The notes: generated from the letters alone by a model not told the origin. Counted from the stretch's first letter, positions 27,831 through 37,156 are shown. The stretch is 64,000 bases of DNA from Nonomuraea thailandensis (GCF_024172165.1 NZ_JAMZEB010000002.1:4609501-4673500), one strand, 5' to 3'. Numbers and translations are program-made.

Positions 27831-28433
27831 TCAGAGGGGCTCGTCGGCGAGGTAGGGCGGGGCCGGCTCGTACTGGATCTCCCGGCGTACGGCCCGCGCG
27901 TGGTCGCGTCCGTGCAGGTGGCCGATCAGCCACAGTGCGCCGTCGATGCCGGCCGAGACGCCCTGGGTGGTGATCAGGTCGCCGTCGACGACGTAGCGGG
28001 CGTCGCGGACGACGGTGACGTCCCCGCGCGCCTGCAGGGCGTCCTCGTAGTTGCGGTGCGTGGCCACGCGGCGCCCGCGGGCGGGGCCGGCGGCGTGCAG
28101 GAGGAAGGCGCCGGTGCACACGCTCATGACCCAGGAGGCGTTCGCCGCGGTCCTGGCGATCCAGCCGGTGACGGCGGGGTTGTGCGGCTCGATCTCGCGT
28201 GCGCCGCGGCCGCCCGGCACCAGCAGGACGTCCAGCGGGGGGTGGTCGCCCAGGGTGCGGTCGGGTACCACGTGCATGCCCTTACTGCTGCGGACGGGGT
28301 CGGGGTGCTCGGCGATGAGCAGCGTGGTGTCGGCGTCGCGGCGCAGGATGGAGGAGGTGGTGAAGACCTCCCAGGGGCCGGCGAAGTCGAGCTCCTCGGC
28401 GATGTCGAAGAGCAGCAGTCCGTATGTGGTCAC
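27831..28433 (-). CDS. DJ-1/PfpI-family protein
   Basis: A 200-residue protein of the DJ-1/PfpI superfamily, close in sequence to the N-terminal sensor of GlxA regulators but without an HTH. VLLVPGGRGAREI and the nucleophile elbow SVCTGAFLL (catalytic-type Cys) are present, followed by RVATH. The GTG at 28433 overlaps the stop of the next gene upstream by 4 bp (GTGA), so it is coupled to the GlxA-type regulator. Possible roles are hydratase or amidohydrolase-like. Not determined. Confidence 0.88.
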   Translation of the reverse strand: MTTYGLLLFDIAEELDFAGPWEVFTTSSILRRDADTTLLIAEHPDPVRSSKGMHVVPDRTLGDHPPLDVLLVPGGRGAREIEPHNPAVTGWIARTAANASWVMSVCTGAFLLHAAGPARGRRVATHRNYEDALQARGDVTVVRDARYVVDGDLITTQGVSAGIDGALWLIGHLHGRDHARAVRREIQYEPAPPYLADEPL

Positions 28434-29455
28434 AGGTGTTCTCCCGTAGTCGATCGGAAACGGTCGCGGTAGTCGGAGGGGGCGACGCCCAGGCAGCGGT
28501 GGAAGCTGCGGCGCAGGGTCTCGGCGGTGCCGAAGCCGTAGCGGCGGGCGATGGCCTCGAGAGGGTCGCCGCCGTCCTCCAGGGCCCGCTGCGCCGCCTC
28601 CACCCGGACCCGCTCGACGTAGGCGGCGGGCGGGATGCCGAGCTCGGTGGTGAAGCGGCGCTGCAGGTGGCGGGGGCTGAGCCCGGCCTGAGCGGCCAGG
28701 GCGGCGACGTCGTGCCGGGCGCCGGGGTCGGCGTGGACGGCCGCCACGGCCCGGCGGATCGGGTCGGAGGACGGCTGCATCGACCACAACCCCACGCTGA
28801 ACTGGGACTGGTTGCCCGGCCTGCGCAGGAACAGCACCAGGTGGCGGGCCACCTCCAGCGCCGCCCGCTGCCCCTGGTCCTCCTCCACCAGGGCCAGCGC
28901 GAGATCCATGCCCGCGGTGACTCCCGCGGAGGACCAGAAGCGGCCGTCGCGGATGAAGATGGGATCGGGTCGGACGGTGACGGCGGGGTACTCCCGCGCG
29001 AGCCGTTCCGCCCTGGCCCAGTGGGTGGTGACGCGACGCCCGTCCAGCAGGCCGGCCTCGGCCAGCAGGAACGCGCCGCTGCACACGGAGGCGACCCGCC
29101 GCGCTCCCCTGGCCGCGGCGGCGATCCAGCCGGTCAGCCGCGGGTCGTGCCTGGCGGTGTAGACGCCCGCCCCGCCGGCGACGATCAGCGTGTCGAAGCC
29201 GGACGGGCGCAGCGCCGTCACCCCGAACCCGGCGTGCACCGGCAGCCCGCTCTCGGCGTGGACCGGCCCTGACCGGGGGGCCACGACGCTGCAGTCGTAA
29301 CCGCCGGCCCGCTGGAACACCTCGTGCGGGCCGACGAGGTCGAGCGACTGGAAGCCATCGAAGATCACGAAGGCGATGCGGTGGGAGTGCACGTCTTCAG
29401 GTTGGAGCCCGCGCTCTGATGGCGTCAACGACACGCTTCCCACAGATCGCGCCAT
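28430..29455 (-). CDS. GlxA-type regulator: DJ-1/PfpI domain plus AraC HTH
   Basis: Regulator of about 341 residues. The N-terminal DJ-1/PfpI-like domain (AFVIFDGFQSLDLVGPHEVF, later SVCSGAFLLAEAGLL) precedes a C-terminal AraC/XylS double HTH (about 240-335, LAAQAGLSPRHLQRRF and IARRYGFGTAETLRRSFHR). The start is uncertain. ATG 29455 has GGGAGG only 3 bp away, while GTG 29392 gives a shorter N-terminus closer to the fold. It is translationally coupled to the PfpI gene and likely regulates it. Confidence 0.9.
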   Translation of the reverse strand: MARSVGSVSLTPSERGLQPEDVHSHRIAFVIFDGFQSLDLVGPHEVFQRAGGYDCSVVAPRSGPVHAESGLPVHAGFGVTALRPSGFDTLIVAGGAGVYTARHDPRLTGWIAAAARGARRVASVCSGAFLLAEAGLLDGRRVTTHWARAERLAREYPAVTVRPDPIFIRDGRFWSSAGVTAGMDLALALVEEDQGQRAALEVARHLVLFLRRPGNQSQFSVGLWSMQPSSDPIRRAVAAVHADPGARHDVAALAAQAGLSPRHLQRRFTTELGIPPAAYVERVRVEAAQRALEDGGDPLEAIARRYGFGTAETLRRSFHRCLGVAPSDYRDRFRSTTGEHL

Positions 29456-29744
29456 GCGCCTCCCGGTCCGGCGCCGTCGCCGCGCCCTGCGCGTGAGCCT
29501 CGGCCGGACGTCCGGCGCGGGCCTCGCGGCGGCGTGAACGCACATGGCGGGCCCCGGGCACCTGCCGCTGTGGGAGGATCTGTTGGCCGCACCGGTCTGC
29601 GGCGAACTGATCGCCGACGGCTGATGGGGCCGCCCGCTGATCGAGTGCTGCGGCTCGGTCAGCGGGCCCGGCGCTCGTACGTCTGCGACACGTCCTCGTT
29701 CCCGTCCGGAGGGCCACCGGATCAGAAGGCCGCGGCGCTCCGGG
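29456..29744. other. Intergenic region with a palindrome, no supported gene
   Basis: No convincing gene is seen. The region contains a perfect 14-bp palindrome (GCCGGACGTCCGGC, 29503-29516) in the 5' region of the GlxA-type gene. It also holds a short plus-strand frame at 29544 (26 codons, then TGA) whose continuation in the same frame could be a relic, but no family is recognisable. Confidence 0.4.
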
Positions 29745-31727
29745 CTATTGGCGGGAGAGCGCGCGTGTGAGGCCTGCCAGGATGGTCGTCGCCAGGGTCC
29801 ACCCCGCAGTGATCAGCGCGGCGGCGAGCCACTGTTGTACGCCGCGCGGGCCGAAGGCGGTCTCCTGCCCGAAACCGATGATCGGCAGGAGGAGGTCCAG
29901 GGTGTAGAGGAAGGCGTTGAAGGGGGGCGCCTCTGCTGGTTTGAAGGCCGGTGGCCGGTGCACGGTGAACACGATCGTGCCGATGAGGAGGAGGGCCGCG
30001 AGCCAGAGCGCGGCCCGGAAGGGACGGTAGCCGTACCCGACGGTCCAGTCCTGCAGATATCCCCACAGCCGCGGCCCGAGCCGTTGCCCCGCGCGCCGGC
30101 GACGTTGTTTGGCCAGCAGGACGTCCCTGGCGGCCTCCTCGTCACCATGCCGGCGGTACACGGTGGCCAGTTGCTCGTACGGTTGGGGGTGGTAGGGCTC
30201 CTTGGCCAGCCAGTCGAGACGCTCCCGGACGGGCAGGGGAGCCTCCAGGCTGTCGTAGGTGAAGCCGTTTATCAGGAGTTGAGCAGGCCATCGGCCGGGA
30301 ACGTCGTCGAGCACGCCGACCCGGGTGTGGCGAAGGTCGACGGCGCGCAGCAGCACGGTCTCCGGCCCGATCTTCAGCGAGGCCGCCTCGACGCCACGTA
30401 GGTGCAGGTCGCCGTCGATGGTGGCCTCCGCCAGGCACAGCGTGGCGGAGACCTGGGAATTTCTGATCGAGAGGGCTCCCGTGGCGGTGAAGCCTTCGCA
30501 GCAGTCGACGGCACCGCCCACGATCACCTCCCACAGGGTCAGAGCCCGGGCACCGGGATTGCTGAGGGCAGCACCGTGAAACGCCAGGCTGCCCTCGACT
30601 CTGGCGTTGATGAGCAGGACCTCCCCGTCAGCGCTGAAGCCTTCGCCGCAACTGAGCCTGCCGGTGGCGCCCAGCCGCCGCAGTGAGAGCGCTGTCGCCC
30701 CCGGGTTGGACAGCTTCCCGCCGTCGACGTTGACCGATCCGCGGACCTGCGTCGAGTCCAGGAAGACCTCTCCGGTCGCCGTGAAGCCCGGTGTGGCCCG
30801 CAGCCCGCCGCCGATCTCCATCAGCGGCGCGTTCAGAGCGCGTCCCCCTGGATTGACCAGGGCCGCGTGGGCGAACGAGAGCGCGCCGCTCACGCGGGCT
30901 CCCCGCAGAAGGACTTCTCCCTCGGCGGCGAAGCCCTCATTGAGGAGCAGCCCGCCCTCGACGTGGAGCCTCTCCGCGTGCAGGGCGATGCCGCCGGGGT
31001 TGGACAGGTGAGCCCCGCTGAACGCACACCGGTGCCCCACCCGGGCGTCCTGCACGCTCAGCTCGCCGTAGGAACGGAAGCCGTGGCCGCACGACAATCC
31101 GCCGTCGACGACGATGCCGTCGGCGGCGAGGCCGTAGCTGTCCGAGCGTCCGACCCGAGCGCCATCGAGGATCATCGTCGCGCCGATCCTGGCAGCGGCG
31201 ACCCGCATCCCGCCGTCGATGACGGCGTTCGCGCACAGCAGATCACGGTCGACGATCAAGCCGTCGGCCTGGACGGCCGGATCCGCGTGAATCGCCGCAC
31301 CGCTGAGATCCAGCCTCCCCGACACGTGCGCTCCGCCGAGCTGAAGCGGACCCTCGATCAGGCACCCCTCCAGGCGCAGGCCGCCGCCGAACACGGCGTC
31401 CGCGGCCCGCAGTCCGGGCAACCGGGACGCGGCGAGATCGACCAGGCCGGTGCGGGCTCCGGTGAAGACCGGCGCCTCCTCGAAATCGCACCCGGTCATG
31501 ATCAGAGGGACCTGGACCTCGGCGTACGACAGATCCAGCCGGCCGGTGATCCGGGCGCCGGACAGGCGCAGGCCGGGCGTCTGCCCCGCGAGGCGTTCCC
31601 GGGCGCCGAGCAGCAGCCCCGCGACGACCTCAGCCCGAACGCAGGAGCCGGGAGCATCCACCGGACGCGCTGCGGGGAACGCCTCCCAGAGGGCGCGTTC
31701 CGGCTCGGAAAGATCCTCGGTGATCAC
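29745..31727 (-). CDS. Beta-helical repeat protein with C-terminal membrane anchor
   Basis: A 660-residue protein. GTG 31727 has GGGAGG 7 bp upstream. After a short N-terminal helical part come many repeats of beta-strand type. In the middle, units of about 44 residues recur, with the pattern EGFxAxGEVxLxxAxVxGSLxF and then ALSNPGARAL, over at least four copies, suggesting a right-handed beta-helix. The C-terminal part (about 530-660) is helical, with a basic stretch (KQRRRRAGQR) and two or three hydrophobic helices (LWLAALLLIGTIVF and AAALITAGWTLATTILAG) between which lies a conserved LLLPIIGFGQE loop. Similar proteins are often labelled membrane-associated oxidoreductase, but I see no redox motif. 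Function unknown. Confidence 0.85.
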   Translation of the reverse strand: MITEDLSEPERALWEAFPAARPVDAPGSCVRAEVVAGLLLGARERLAGQTPGLRLSGARITGRLDLSYAEVQVPLIMTGCDFEEAPVFTGARTGLVDLAASRLPGLRAADAVFGGGLRLEGCLIEGPLQLGGAHVSGRLDLSGAAIHADPAVQADGLIVDRDLLCANAVIDGGMRVAAARIGATMILDGARVGRSDSYGLAADGIVVDGGLSCGHGFRSYGELSVQDARVGHRCAFSGAHLSNPGGIALHAERLHVEGGLLLNEGFAAEGEVLLRGARVSGALSFAHAALVNPGGRALNAPLMEIGGGLRATPGFTATGEVFLDSTQVRGSVNVDGGKLSNPGATALSLRRLGATGRLSCGEGFSADGEVLLINARVEGSLAFHGAALSNPGARALTLWEVIVGGAVDCCEGFTATGALSIRNSQVSATLCLAEATIDGDLHLRGVEAASLKIGPETVLLRAVDLRHTRVGVLDDVPGRWPAQLLINGFTYDSLEAPLPVRERLDWLAKEPYHPQPYEQLATVYRRHGDEEAARDVLLAKQRRRRAGQRLGPRLWGYLQDWTVGYGYRPFRAALWLAALLLIGTIVFTVHRPPAFKPAEAPPFNAFLYTLDLLLPIIGFGQETAFGPRGVQQWLAAALITAGWTLATTILAGLTRALSRQ

Positions 31728-31882
31728 AGGGGGCCTCCCGGAACGTCGTACGCGTCGGTGAGGAGATGCTCCAAGGTCATCACCGAATTGGCAACCGTGC
31801 CCGGGCCGCAGGCCACGAGCCGCCGCCGGCACCCGGCCGGCTGCCGCACGCCTGAACGCCGGTGGCACTCAAGATGCCGCGC

Positions 31883-32881
31883 TCAGTCGCCGGCCAGGGT
31901 CCCGCCCAGAGGAGTGCGCTCGTAGCGTACGGACCGCCCGGTCCGCGTCCGCGTCACCAGGCCGCACTCGCGCAGCACGGCCAGGTGGCCGCCCACCGCG
32001 CCCAGGCTGAGCCCCAGCTGGCGGACCAGCTGCGTGGTCGTCGCCGGCACCGCGAGCGCCCGCAGCACCTGCGCGCGGTGCGGGCCGACCAGCCGCGCCA
32101 GCGCCGCCGCGCCGCCCTGCGCGGGCGGCGGCCCGAGCAGGTGCGCGACGCCCCGCGCCGGATACACCAGCGCGTACGGCCACGGCGGCTCGACGTAGCT
32201 GATGAGGGTGCCGAAGACGGTCGGCATCAGCAGCAGCCCCTTGCCGCCCAGCCGGTGCCGCTCCCACGCGTCCCGGGGGCCGGTGCGCACCTCGATCACG
32301 CCGTCGGCTCCCTCCGAGCGCCAGCGCACCCGCGGGTCCAGGTCGGACAGCGCCGCGGCCCAGCCGTACATGGCCAGGTGCCCGGCCCGGTGCACCAGGT
32401 CGCGTTCCAGCACCGTGCGCAGCCGCGGCCAGTCGGGCTCGACCAGCGCGTGCCACGTCGCCTCGATCGCGTCGGCAAGCCGGGAGAGCACGTCAGGGGC
32501 GGCCAAAATCTGCTGGACGTGGCGCGGCGGCGTGCGCAGCCCGGCCAGGTTGCGGGCGATCTCCGCGCGAACCTGGGGCGCCGGGGTCGCCCGCACCGCG
32601 GCGAGTTCGGCGGCGAAGTCGCCGCCGTCGCCCGGAGGCGGGGGGTGGATGAAGTCGGCGTTGTAGCCGCCGCGGCGCAACAGCGTGGTCAGCGCCCTGA
32701 CCGCGGGCCTCTCGCGGAGCAACTGTTCGTACCGCGGCGCGATGCGCTCCGCCCAGGGCCGCAGCGGCCCGGCCGGCTGCTTGCCCGCCGCGACCCGCAG
32801 CGCGTTCATGGCCTCACCCAGCGGCGAGATCGCGTAGCGGGTGTGCGCCACGTCGACCGGCCCGACTTCGACGGCAAGCAT
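31883..32881 (-). CDS. ArsR-like winged-helix regulator with N-terminal DUF5937-like domain
   Basis: A 332-residue protein. The C-terminal 90 residues form an ArsR-type HTH (HRAQVLRALAVPATTTQLVRQLGLSLGAVGGHLAVL), and the larger N-terminal part (begins VAHTRYAISPLGEAM) matches the layout of DUF5937-like regulators. It is divergent from an MFS transporter. A perfect 7-6-7 palindrome abuts its start codon, so the transcript is probably leaderless or nearly so and autoregulated. The ligand is unknown; the context suggests control of drug or metabolite efflux. Confidence 0.88.
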   Translation of the reverse strand: MLAVEVGPVDVAHTRYAISPLGEAMNALRVAAGKQPAGPLRPWAERIAPRYEQLLRERPAVRALTTLLRRGGYNADFIHPPPPGDGGDFAAELAAVRATPAPQVRAEIARNLAGLRTPPRHVQQILAAPDVLSRLADAIEATWHALVEPDWPRLRTVLERDLVHRAGHLAMYGWAAALSDLDPRVRWRSEGADGVIEVRTGPRDAWERHRLGGKGLLLMPTVFGTLISYVEPPWPYALVYPARGVAHLLGPPPAQGGAAALARLVGPHRAQVLRALAVPATTTQLVRQLGLSLGAVGGHLAVLRECGLVTRTRTGRSVRYERTPLGGTLAGD

Positions 32882-32901
32882 CTTTCGCCTCCACGCGAAA
32901 G
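32882..32901. promoter_or_regulatory. Perfect palindrome, probable ArsR-type operator
   Basis: CTTTCGC-CTCCAC-GCGAAAG, perfect 7-bp arms, starts one base upstream of the ArsR-like start codon, in the 59-bp gap to the divergent MFS gene. This position fits an autoregulatory operator that also controls the transporter. Confidence 0.6.
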
Positions 32902-32940
32902 CCTAACGCCCGCGCCCGCGCCGCCCCGAGACTGGCCCGC

Positions 32941-34227
32941 ATGACGACGCTCCAGGCCGCGCCGGCGCGGGCCACCTACCGTGAGGTGTTCGCGGTGGGC
33001 CAGTTCCGCGTGCTGTTCACCGGCTACACGCTCTTCCTCGGCGGCGAGACGGTGAAGATGCTCGCGCTCTCGGTGACCGTCTACGCCGGCACCGGCTCGT
33101 CCCTGCTGGCGGCGCTGGCCTACGTCGCCGGCTTCCTGCCGTACGCCCTCGGCGGCACACTGCTGCTGGCGTACGCCGACCGGTGGCCGCCGCGGGCCGT
33201 GATGGCCGGCTACGACCTGGTCCGCGCCGCGGTCGCCGCCGTGCTCGCCGCCGGGCTGCTCTCCCCCACCGCGATGCTGGTGCTGGTGTTCGTCACCGGC
33301 GTCCCCGGCGCGGTCGCCTCCGCGGCACGCGGCGCGCTGCTGCCCGAACTGCTCGACGGCGACCGGTACGTGCTCGGCCGGGCCGTCTTCTCCATGGCCG
33401 CCGGCGGCACGCAGGTGCTCGGCTTCGCCGTGGGCGGGATGCTGATCGCGGCGCTCGGCCCGTACGGGGCGCTCTGGATCACCGTGGCGAGCTGCCTGCT
33501 GTCCGCCGCGCTGCTGCGCCTGCGCCTGTCCGGGCGGCCGCGCCGCGCCCCGGCCGCGGGATACGCGGTACGCGAGACCTGGCGCGTCAACCGCGAGCTG
33601 CTGCGCCGGCCGGCGATCCGTTCGCTGCTGCTGGCCCAGTGGCTGCCGCCCGCGCTCGTGGTCGGCGCCGAGGGCGTGCTCGTCCCGTACGCGGCCCGGA
33701 TCGGCGAGCCGGGCTCGGCCGGGCTGCTGTTCACCGCCGTGGCGCTCGGCATGCTCACGGGCGACCTCGTGATCGGCCGCCTGCTCCGGCCGCGGCGGAG
33801 GGAACGGCTGGCCGGGCCGCTGGCGCTGCTGCTCGGCGCGCCGCTGCTCGGCTTCGCGCTCTCGCCCGGCCCGGTCACCGCGGCGCTGCTCCTCGCCGTG
33901 TCCGGGTTCGGGGTCGCGTACCAGCTGGGGCTGGCCCGGCGTTTCCTGGAGGCGGTGCCGGAGGCGAGCCGAGGCCAGGCCTTCGGGCTGGCGCTGACCG
34001 GGACCATGACGTTGCAGGGGCTGTTCGCGGCCGGCGGCGGGGCGCTGGGCGAGGTGGCAGCGCCCGGCCTGGTCGTCGGCGCGGCGGGCGCGGCGTCCCT
34101 GCTCGCGGTGGCGGGTCTCTGGCGGGTGCTCGCCGGCGGCGTCGCCCGCGCTCCCGCCGACGGCCTGCCCGGACGCGACGGCCTCGCGCATGCCGCCCGG
34201 GTGAGCCCGGCGGAGCCGGCACCCTGA
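32941..34227 (+). CDS. MFS transporter
   Basis: A 428-residue major facilitator with about 12 membrane segments. The N-terminal loop between helices 2 and 3 has YADRWPPRAVM (A-like motif). Overall it resembles the MFS_3/enterobactin-exporter-like group of actinobacterial exporters. It is divergent from the ArsR-like regulator across a palindrome. Downstream lies a LysR gene on the same strand (gap about 70 bp). Substrate unknown, probably an exported small molecule. Confidence 0.9.
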   Translation: MTTLQAAPARATYREVFAVGQFRVLFTGYTLFLGGETVKMLALSVTVYAGTGSSLLAALAYVAGFLPYALGGTLLLAYADRWPPRAVMAGYDLVRAAVAAVLAAGLLSPTAMLVLVFVTGVPGAVASAARGALLPELLDGDRYVLGRAVFSMAAGGTQVLGFAVGGMLIAALGPYGALWITVASCLLSAALLRLRLSGRPRRAPAAGYAVRETWRVNRELLRRPAIRSLLLAQWLPPALVVGAEGVLVPYAARIGEPGSAGLLFTAVALGMLTGDLVIGRLLRPRRRERLAGPLALLLGAPLLGFALSPGPVTAALLLAVSGFGVAYQLGLARRFLEAVPEASRGQAFGLALTGTMTLQGLFAAGGGALGEVAAPGLVVGAAGAASLLAVAGLWRVLAGGVARAPADGLPGRDGLAHAARVSPAEPAP

Positions 34228-34297
34228 ACGGGCGACGCCCCCTCCACATCTGATCTTGGGGATGGACGTGACGCGGGTGGCCGGGGCATGCTGTGGC

Positions 34298-35227
34298 GTG
34301 CTGTTCCGCCAGCTGGAATACCTCGTCGCCCTGGCCCGCGAGCGCCACTTCGCGCGCGCCGCCGCGGCCTGCCACGTCTCCCAGCCGTCGCTGTCGGCGG
34401 CGATCCGCAAGCTCGAACGCGAGCTGGACGTGCCCCTCGTGCGGCGCGGGCAGCGCTTCGCCGGGCTCACCCCGGAGGGCGAGCGGGTGGTGTTGTGGGC
34501 GCACCGCATCCTGGCCGACGCCGAGGCGCTGCGTCAGGACCTGTCGCGAATGCGCGCGGGGCTGTCGGGGACGCTGCGGATGGGGGCGATCCCGACCGCG
34601 CTGACCGCCGCGTCGCTGCTGACCACGCCGTTCTGCGAGCAGAATCCGCACGTACGGGTGATGCTCACGTCTCTGTCGTCGCGGGAGATCGCGCGGCAAC
34701 TGGCCGACTTCGAAATCGACATGGCCATGACCTACCTCGACGACGAGGAGGACGACCTCGCCGAGGTCCGCTCCATCCCGCTGTACGAGGAGCGCTACCT
34801 GCTGCTCACCCCCGCCGACGGCGAGCTGGCCGGCCGGCGGGTGGCGCGGTGGGCGGAGGTCGCGGCGCTGCCCCTGTGCCTGCTCGCCCCCGAGATGCGC
34901 AACCGCCGCATCCTGGACGCCAACTTCCGCCAGGCCGGGGCGGTGGCCGTACCGGCGATCGAGACCGACACCGTCTCGGCGCTGTTCGCGCACGTGGCGA
35001 CCCACCGCTGGTCCAGCGTGATCGCGCACGCCTGGCTGCACATGTTCGGCGTCCCGGAGGGCATGCGCGTGGTCCGGCTGGAGCGCCCGGCCCGCGAGCC
35101 GCGGGTCGGGCTCGTCCTGGCCGGTGGGGGGCCGGAGCCGGTGATGGCCGGAGCCGTGCTGGACATCGCCCGCGACCTCGACCTGCGCGAGGTGTTCGAC
35201 CGGCTCGCCCGCGAGCACCTGTCATAG
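34298..35227 (+). CDS. LysR-family transcriptional regulator
   Basis: A 309-residue LysR regulator. The GTG at 34298 gives the normal N-terminus (LFRQLEYLVALARERHFARAA). Starts at 34256 or 34262 would add about a dozen residues without family support. The HTH lies in ACHVSQPSLSAAIRKLE. The C-terminal domain is of the CynR/CbbR-like co-inducer type, with DIAMTYLDDEEDDL. It has no divergent partner: MFS is upstream in the same direction, and the copper protein is convergent downstream. Target unknown. Confidence 0.9.
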   Translation: MLFRQLEYLVALARERHFARAAAACHVSQPSLSAAIRKLERELDVPLVRRGQRFAGLTPEGERVVLWAHRILADAEALRQDLSRMRAGLSGTLRMGAIPTALTAASLLTTPFCEQNPHVRVMLTSLSSREIARQLADFEIDMAMTYLDDEEDDLAEVRSIPLYEERYLLLTPADGELAGRRVARWAEVAALPLCLLAPEMRNRRILDANFRQAGAVAVPAIETDTVSALFAHVATHRWSSVIAHAWLHMFGVPEGMRVVRLERPAREPRVGLVLAGGGPEPVMAGAVLDIARDLDLREVFDRLAREHLS

Positions 35228-35299
35228 ACGGCTCCTGTCAGGCGATCGAGACAGCCCGCCGGCCACCCGTGGCGGACGCCGGGGCCGAGGTGCTCGAGC

Positions 35300-37120
35300 T
35301 CATCCGGGAGCTGCGGGGGCCCTGCGAGCCAGCGGCACGAGCGTGAAGGCGGCGGCCAGCAGGAAGACGACCCCGGCCAGCCGCTGGTCGGTACGGAGAT
35401 CAGGCGCCCCCGGCGGTGCCACCACGGAGAACCAGTCCTCCGCCACAGGCGTCCCGAGCAGCAGGAAGACGCTCATGGCCAGCTGCACCATGACTACCGA
35501 GCCGAGCAGCGCGACGCGGACGGACCGGGAGATCGGGCGCGGCAGCGGGTCCACGCCTGCCAGCATCCAGAACACCACCAGCCCGCCGGCGAGGAACAGC
35601 GCCCCGGTGAGCAGGTGCGGCACGTGCCGGAACAGGGCCCACTGCAGCCACCCGGTGCGATACAGCAGCGGAAAGGCGATCAGGTAGGCGACCGGCAGGA
35701 GCGCCGGCCACCAGACCGGAAGCCGGGAGCCGGGAGCACCGTCCCGCGAGGAGCGGCCGGTGGCCCGGGCGAGCAGCGTGAGCGGCGCCCCCAGGCACAG
35801 CAGCAGCGGGGCGGCGACCGCGAGCACGGTCAGCTGCAGCGCCTGCATCGACAACATCGCCCGCGCGTATCCTCCGACGCCGCTGAGCAGGACCAGCCCG
35901 ATCAACGCCAGGCCCGCGCACCAGGCGACCGTACGGCCGCGTGGCCAGGAGCCGGCCCGGCGCACCCCCACCAGATAGCCGACCGCAGGCAGAGCCAGCA
36001 CCAGGAGGACCATCGGGTCCGGGCGGGCCTCGGTGAGCAGCGCGGTGGGGGTGAAAGGGGCCAGGTCGTACTCCAGCAGGCCGTCGTGCCCGCCGCCCTG
36101 CGCCGGCGGCGGCGTACGGGACAGCCCCACGGCCAGCGCCATCGCCACGCCCATGACGACCAGCTCGCCCACCGCGAGCCGGACGAAGACGTGCCGCACG
36201 CCGCGGTCGGCCACGTGCCCGACCGTGCGGCGACGATGAGCCAGGCCGAACAGGGCGAGGACGCCGAGAGCGGCGGTCTTGGCGAGCAGGAACCAGCCGT
36301 ATTCGCTTCGCCACAGGTCCGACGGGGCGTCGAGCCGCACCCACGCGGCGGCGGCGCCCGAGACGGCGACCCCCGCGAAACAGCACAGGGCGATCGTGCT
36401 GAACCTGCGCAGCACCACCCGCAGGTCCTCGGAGCGGCGGAAGTGCGCCAGCACCGCTCCCAGCCCGCCCACCCACAACGACATGGTGATCAGGTGCGTC
36501 ATCAGGCCGGACAGCGCGATGTCGTGGTCGGCGGCGGAGGCCGCGTGCCCGACGTAGGTGACGGGCAACATCGCGAACACGGCGACGGCCAGCGGGATCG
36601 CCTTCGGCAGCCACGGCAGCCGCATGACCACGGCGGCCACCACGACCGCGGCCAGGACCAGCGGCAGGACGCGCGCCTGGAGGATCATCATGCCGTCGCC
36701 GAGCAGCTCAGGAGAGGCGAGCAGGTCCGCGACGGGCACCGCGACCACGTCGGACACGGTGAGCAGGTAGCTCAGCACGATGGTGACCGCCCAGCCCGTC
36801 GCCCAGCGGCCCGCCGCGCGCACGCAGGCGGCCCTCTCCGGCGAGCCGGCGGGTGCGAGAACGGCCGCTCCCAGCAGCGTCCCCACCGTTCCGACCGCGC
36901 ACACGTCGTAGCAGAACCGGACCAGCGGCAGCCCCCACGCGGTCAACGGCCCCGCGTCCGGCAGCCCGGCGATCTCCGGCTCCGCTCCCCTGCCCGACGC
37001 GATCGCCAGCGCCACCAGCCCGGCGGCGATCAGCGCCGCGCCCGCGCAGAGGCGCCTGCCACGCCCGTCCCGGAGGGCCGGCCAGGCGACCCGGGACGGC
37101 ACCTGCCCGCTCTCGTGCAT
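35300..37120 (-). CDS. Copper-related membrane protein, CopD-CtaG fusion
   Basis: A 606-residue polytopic protein. The N-terminal half is a CopD domain (about 110-320 of the protein; HAASAADHDIALSGLMTHL and WVGGLGAVLAHFRR carry its conserved histidines and Trp-Gly motif). The C-terminal half is a CtaG-type cytochrome c oxidase assembly domain (LEYDLAPFTPTALL, RHVPHLLTGALFL), together more than a dozen helices. The ATG at 37120 has GGAGGG upstream. This domain order is common in actinomycetes, where it is linked to copper delivery or uptake. Upstream lies a P1B-4 ATPase on the same strand, separated by a tandem repeat region. Confidence 0.9.
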   Translation of the reverse strand: MHESGQVPSRVAWPALRDGRGRRLCAGAALIAAGLVALAIASGRGAEPEIAGLPDAGPLTAWGLPLVRFCYDVCAVGTVGTLLGAAVLAPAGSPERAACVRAAGRWATGWAVTIVLSYLLTVSDVVAVPVADLLASPELLGDGMMILQARVLPLVLAAVVVAAVVMRLPWLPKAIPLAVAVFAMLPVTYVGHAASAADHDIALSGLMTHLITMSLWVGGLGAVLAHFRRSEDLRVVLRRFSTIALCCFAGVAVSGAAAAWVRLDAPSDLWRSEYGWFLLAKTAALGVLALFGLAHRRRTVGHVADRGVRHVFVRLAVGELVVMGVAMALAVGLSRTPPPAQGGGHDGLLEYDLAPFTPTALLTEARPDPMVLLVLALPAVGYLVGVRRAGSWPRGRTVAWCAGLALIGLVLLSGVGGYARAMLSMQALQLTVLAVAAPLLLCLGAPLTLLARATGRSSRDGAPGSRLPVWWPALLPVAYLIAFPLLYRTGWLQWALFRHVPHLLTGALFLAGGLVVFWMLAGVDPLPRPISRSVRVALLGSVVMVQLAMSVFLLLGTPVAEDWFSVVAPPGAPDLRTDQRLAGVVFLLAAAFTLVPLARRAPAAPG

Positions 37121-37156
37121 CGGATGAGCCCTCCCTCCGGCCGGACCGCCCTGCGG

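Noticed and set aside
29544..29624. 26-codon plus-strand gene
   Set aside because: No ribosome binding site of note, no recognised family, and the continuation after TGA is not clearly coding.
29745..31727. Calling the beta-helical protein an oxidoreductase
   Set aside because: No nucleotide-binding, flavin, heme or metal-redox motif is visible. The name would only copy a common database label.
35213..35296. Long-range inverted repeat (CGAGCACCT / AGGTGCTCG) as a terminator between LysR and the copper gene
   Set aside because: The arms are separated by more than 60 bases and one lies inside the LysR coding sequence, so chance is likely.
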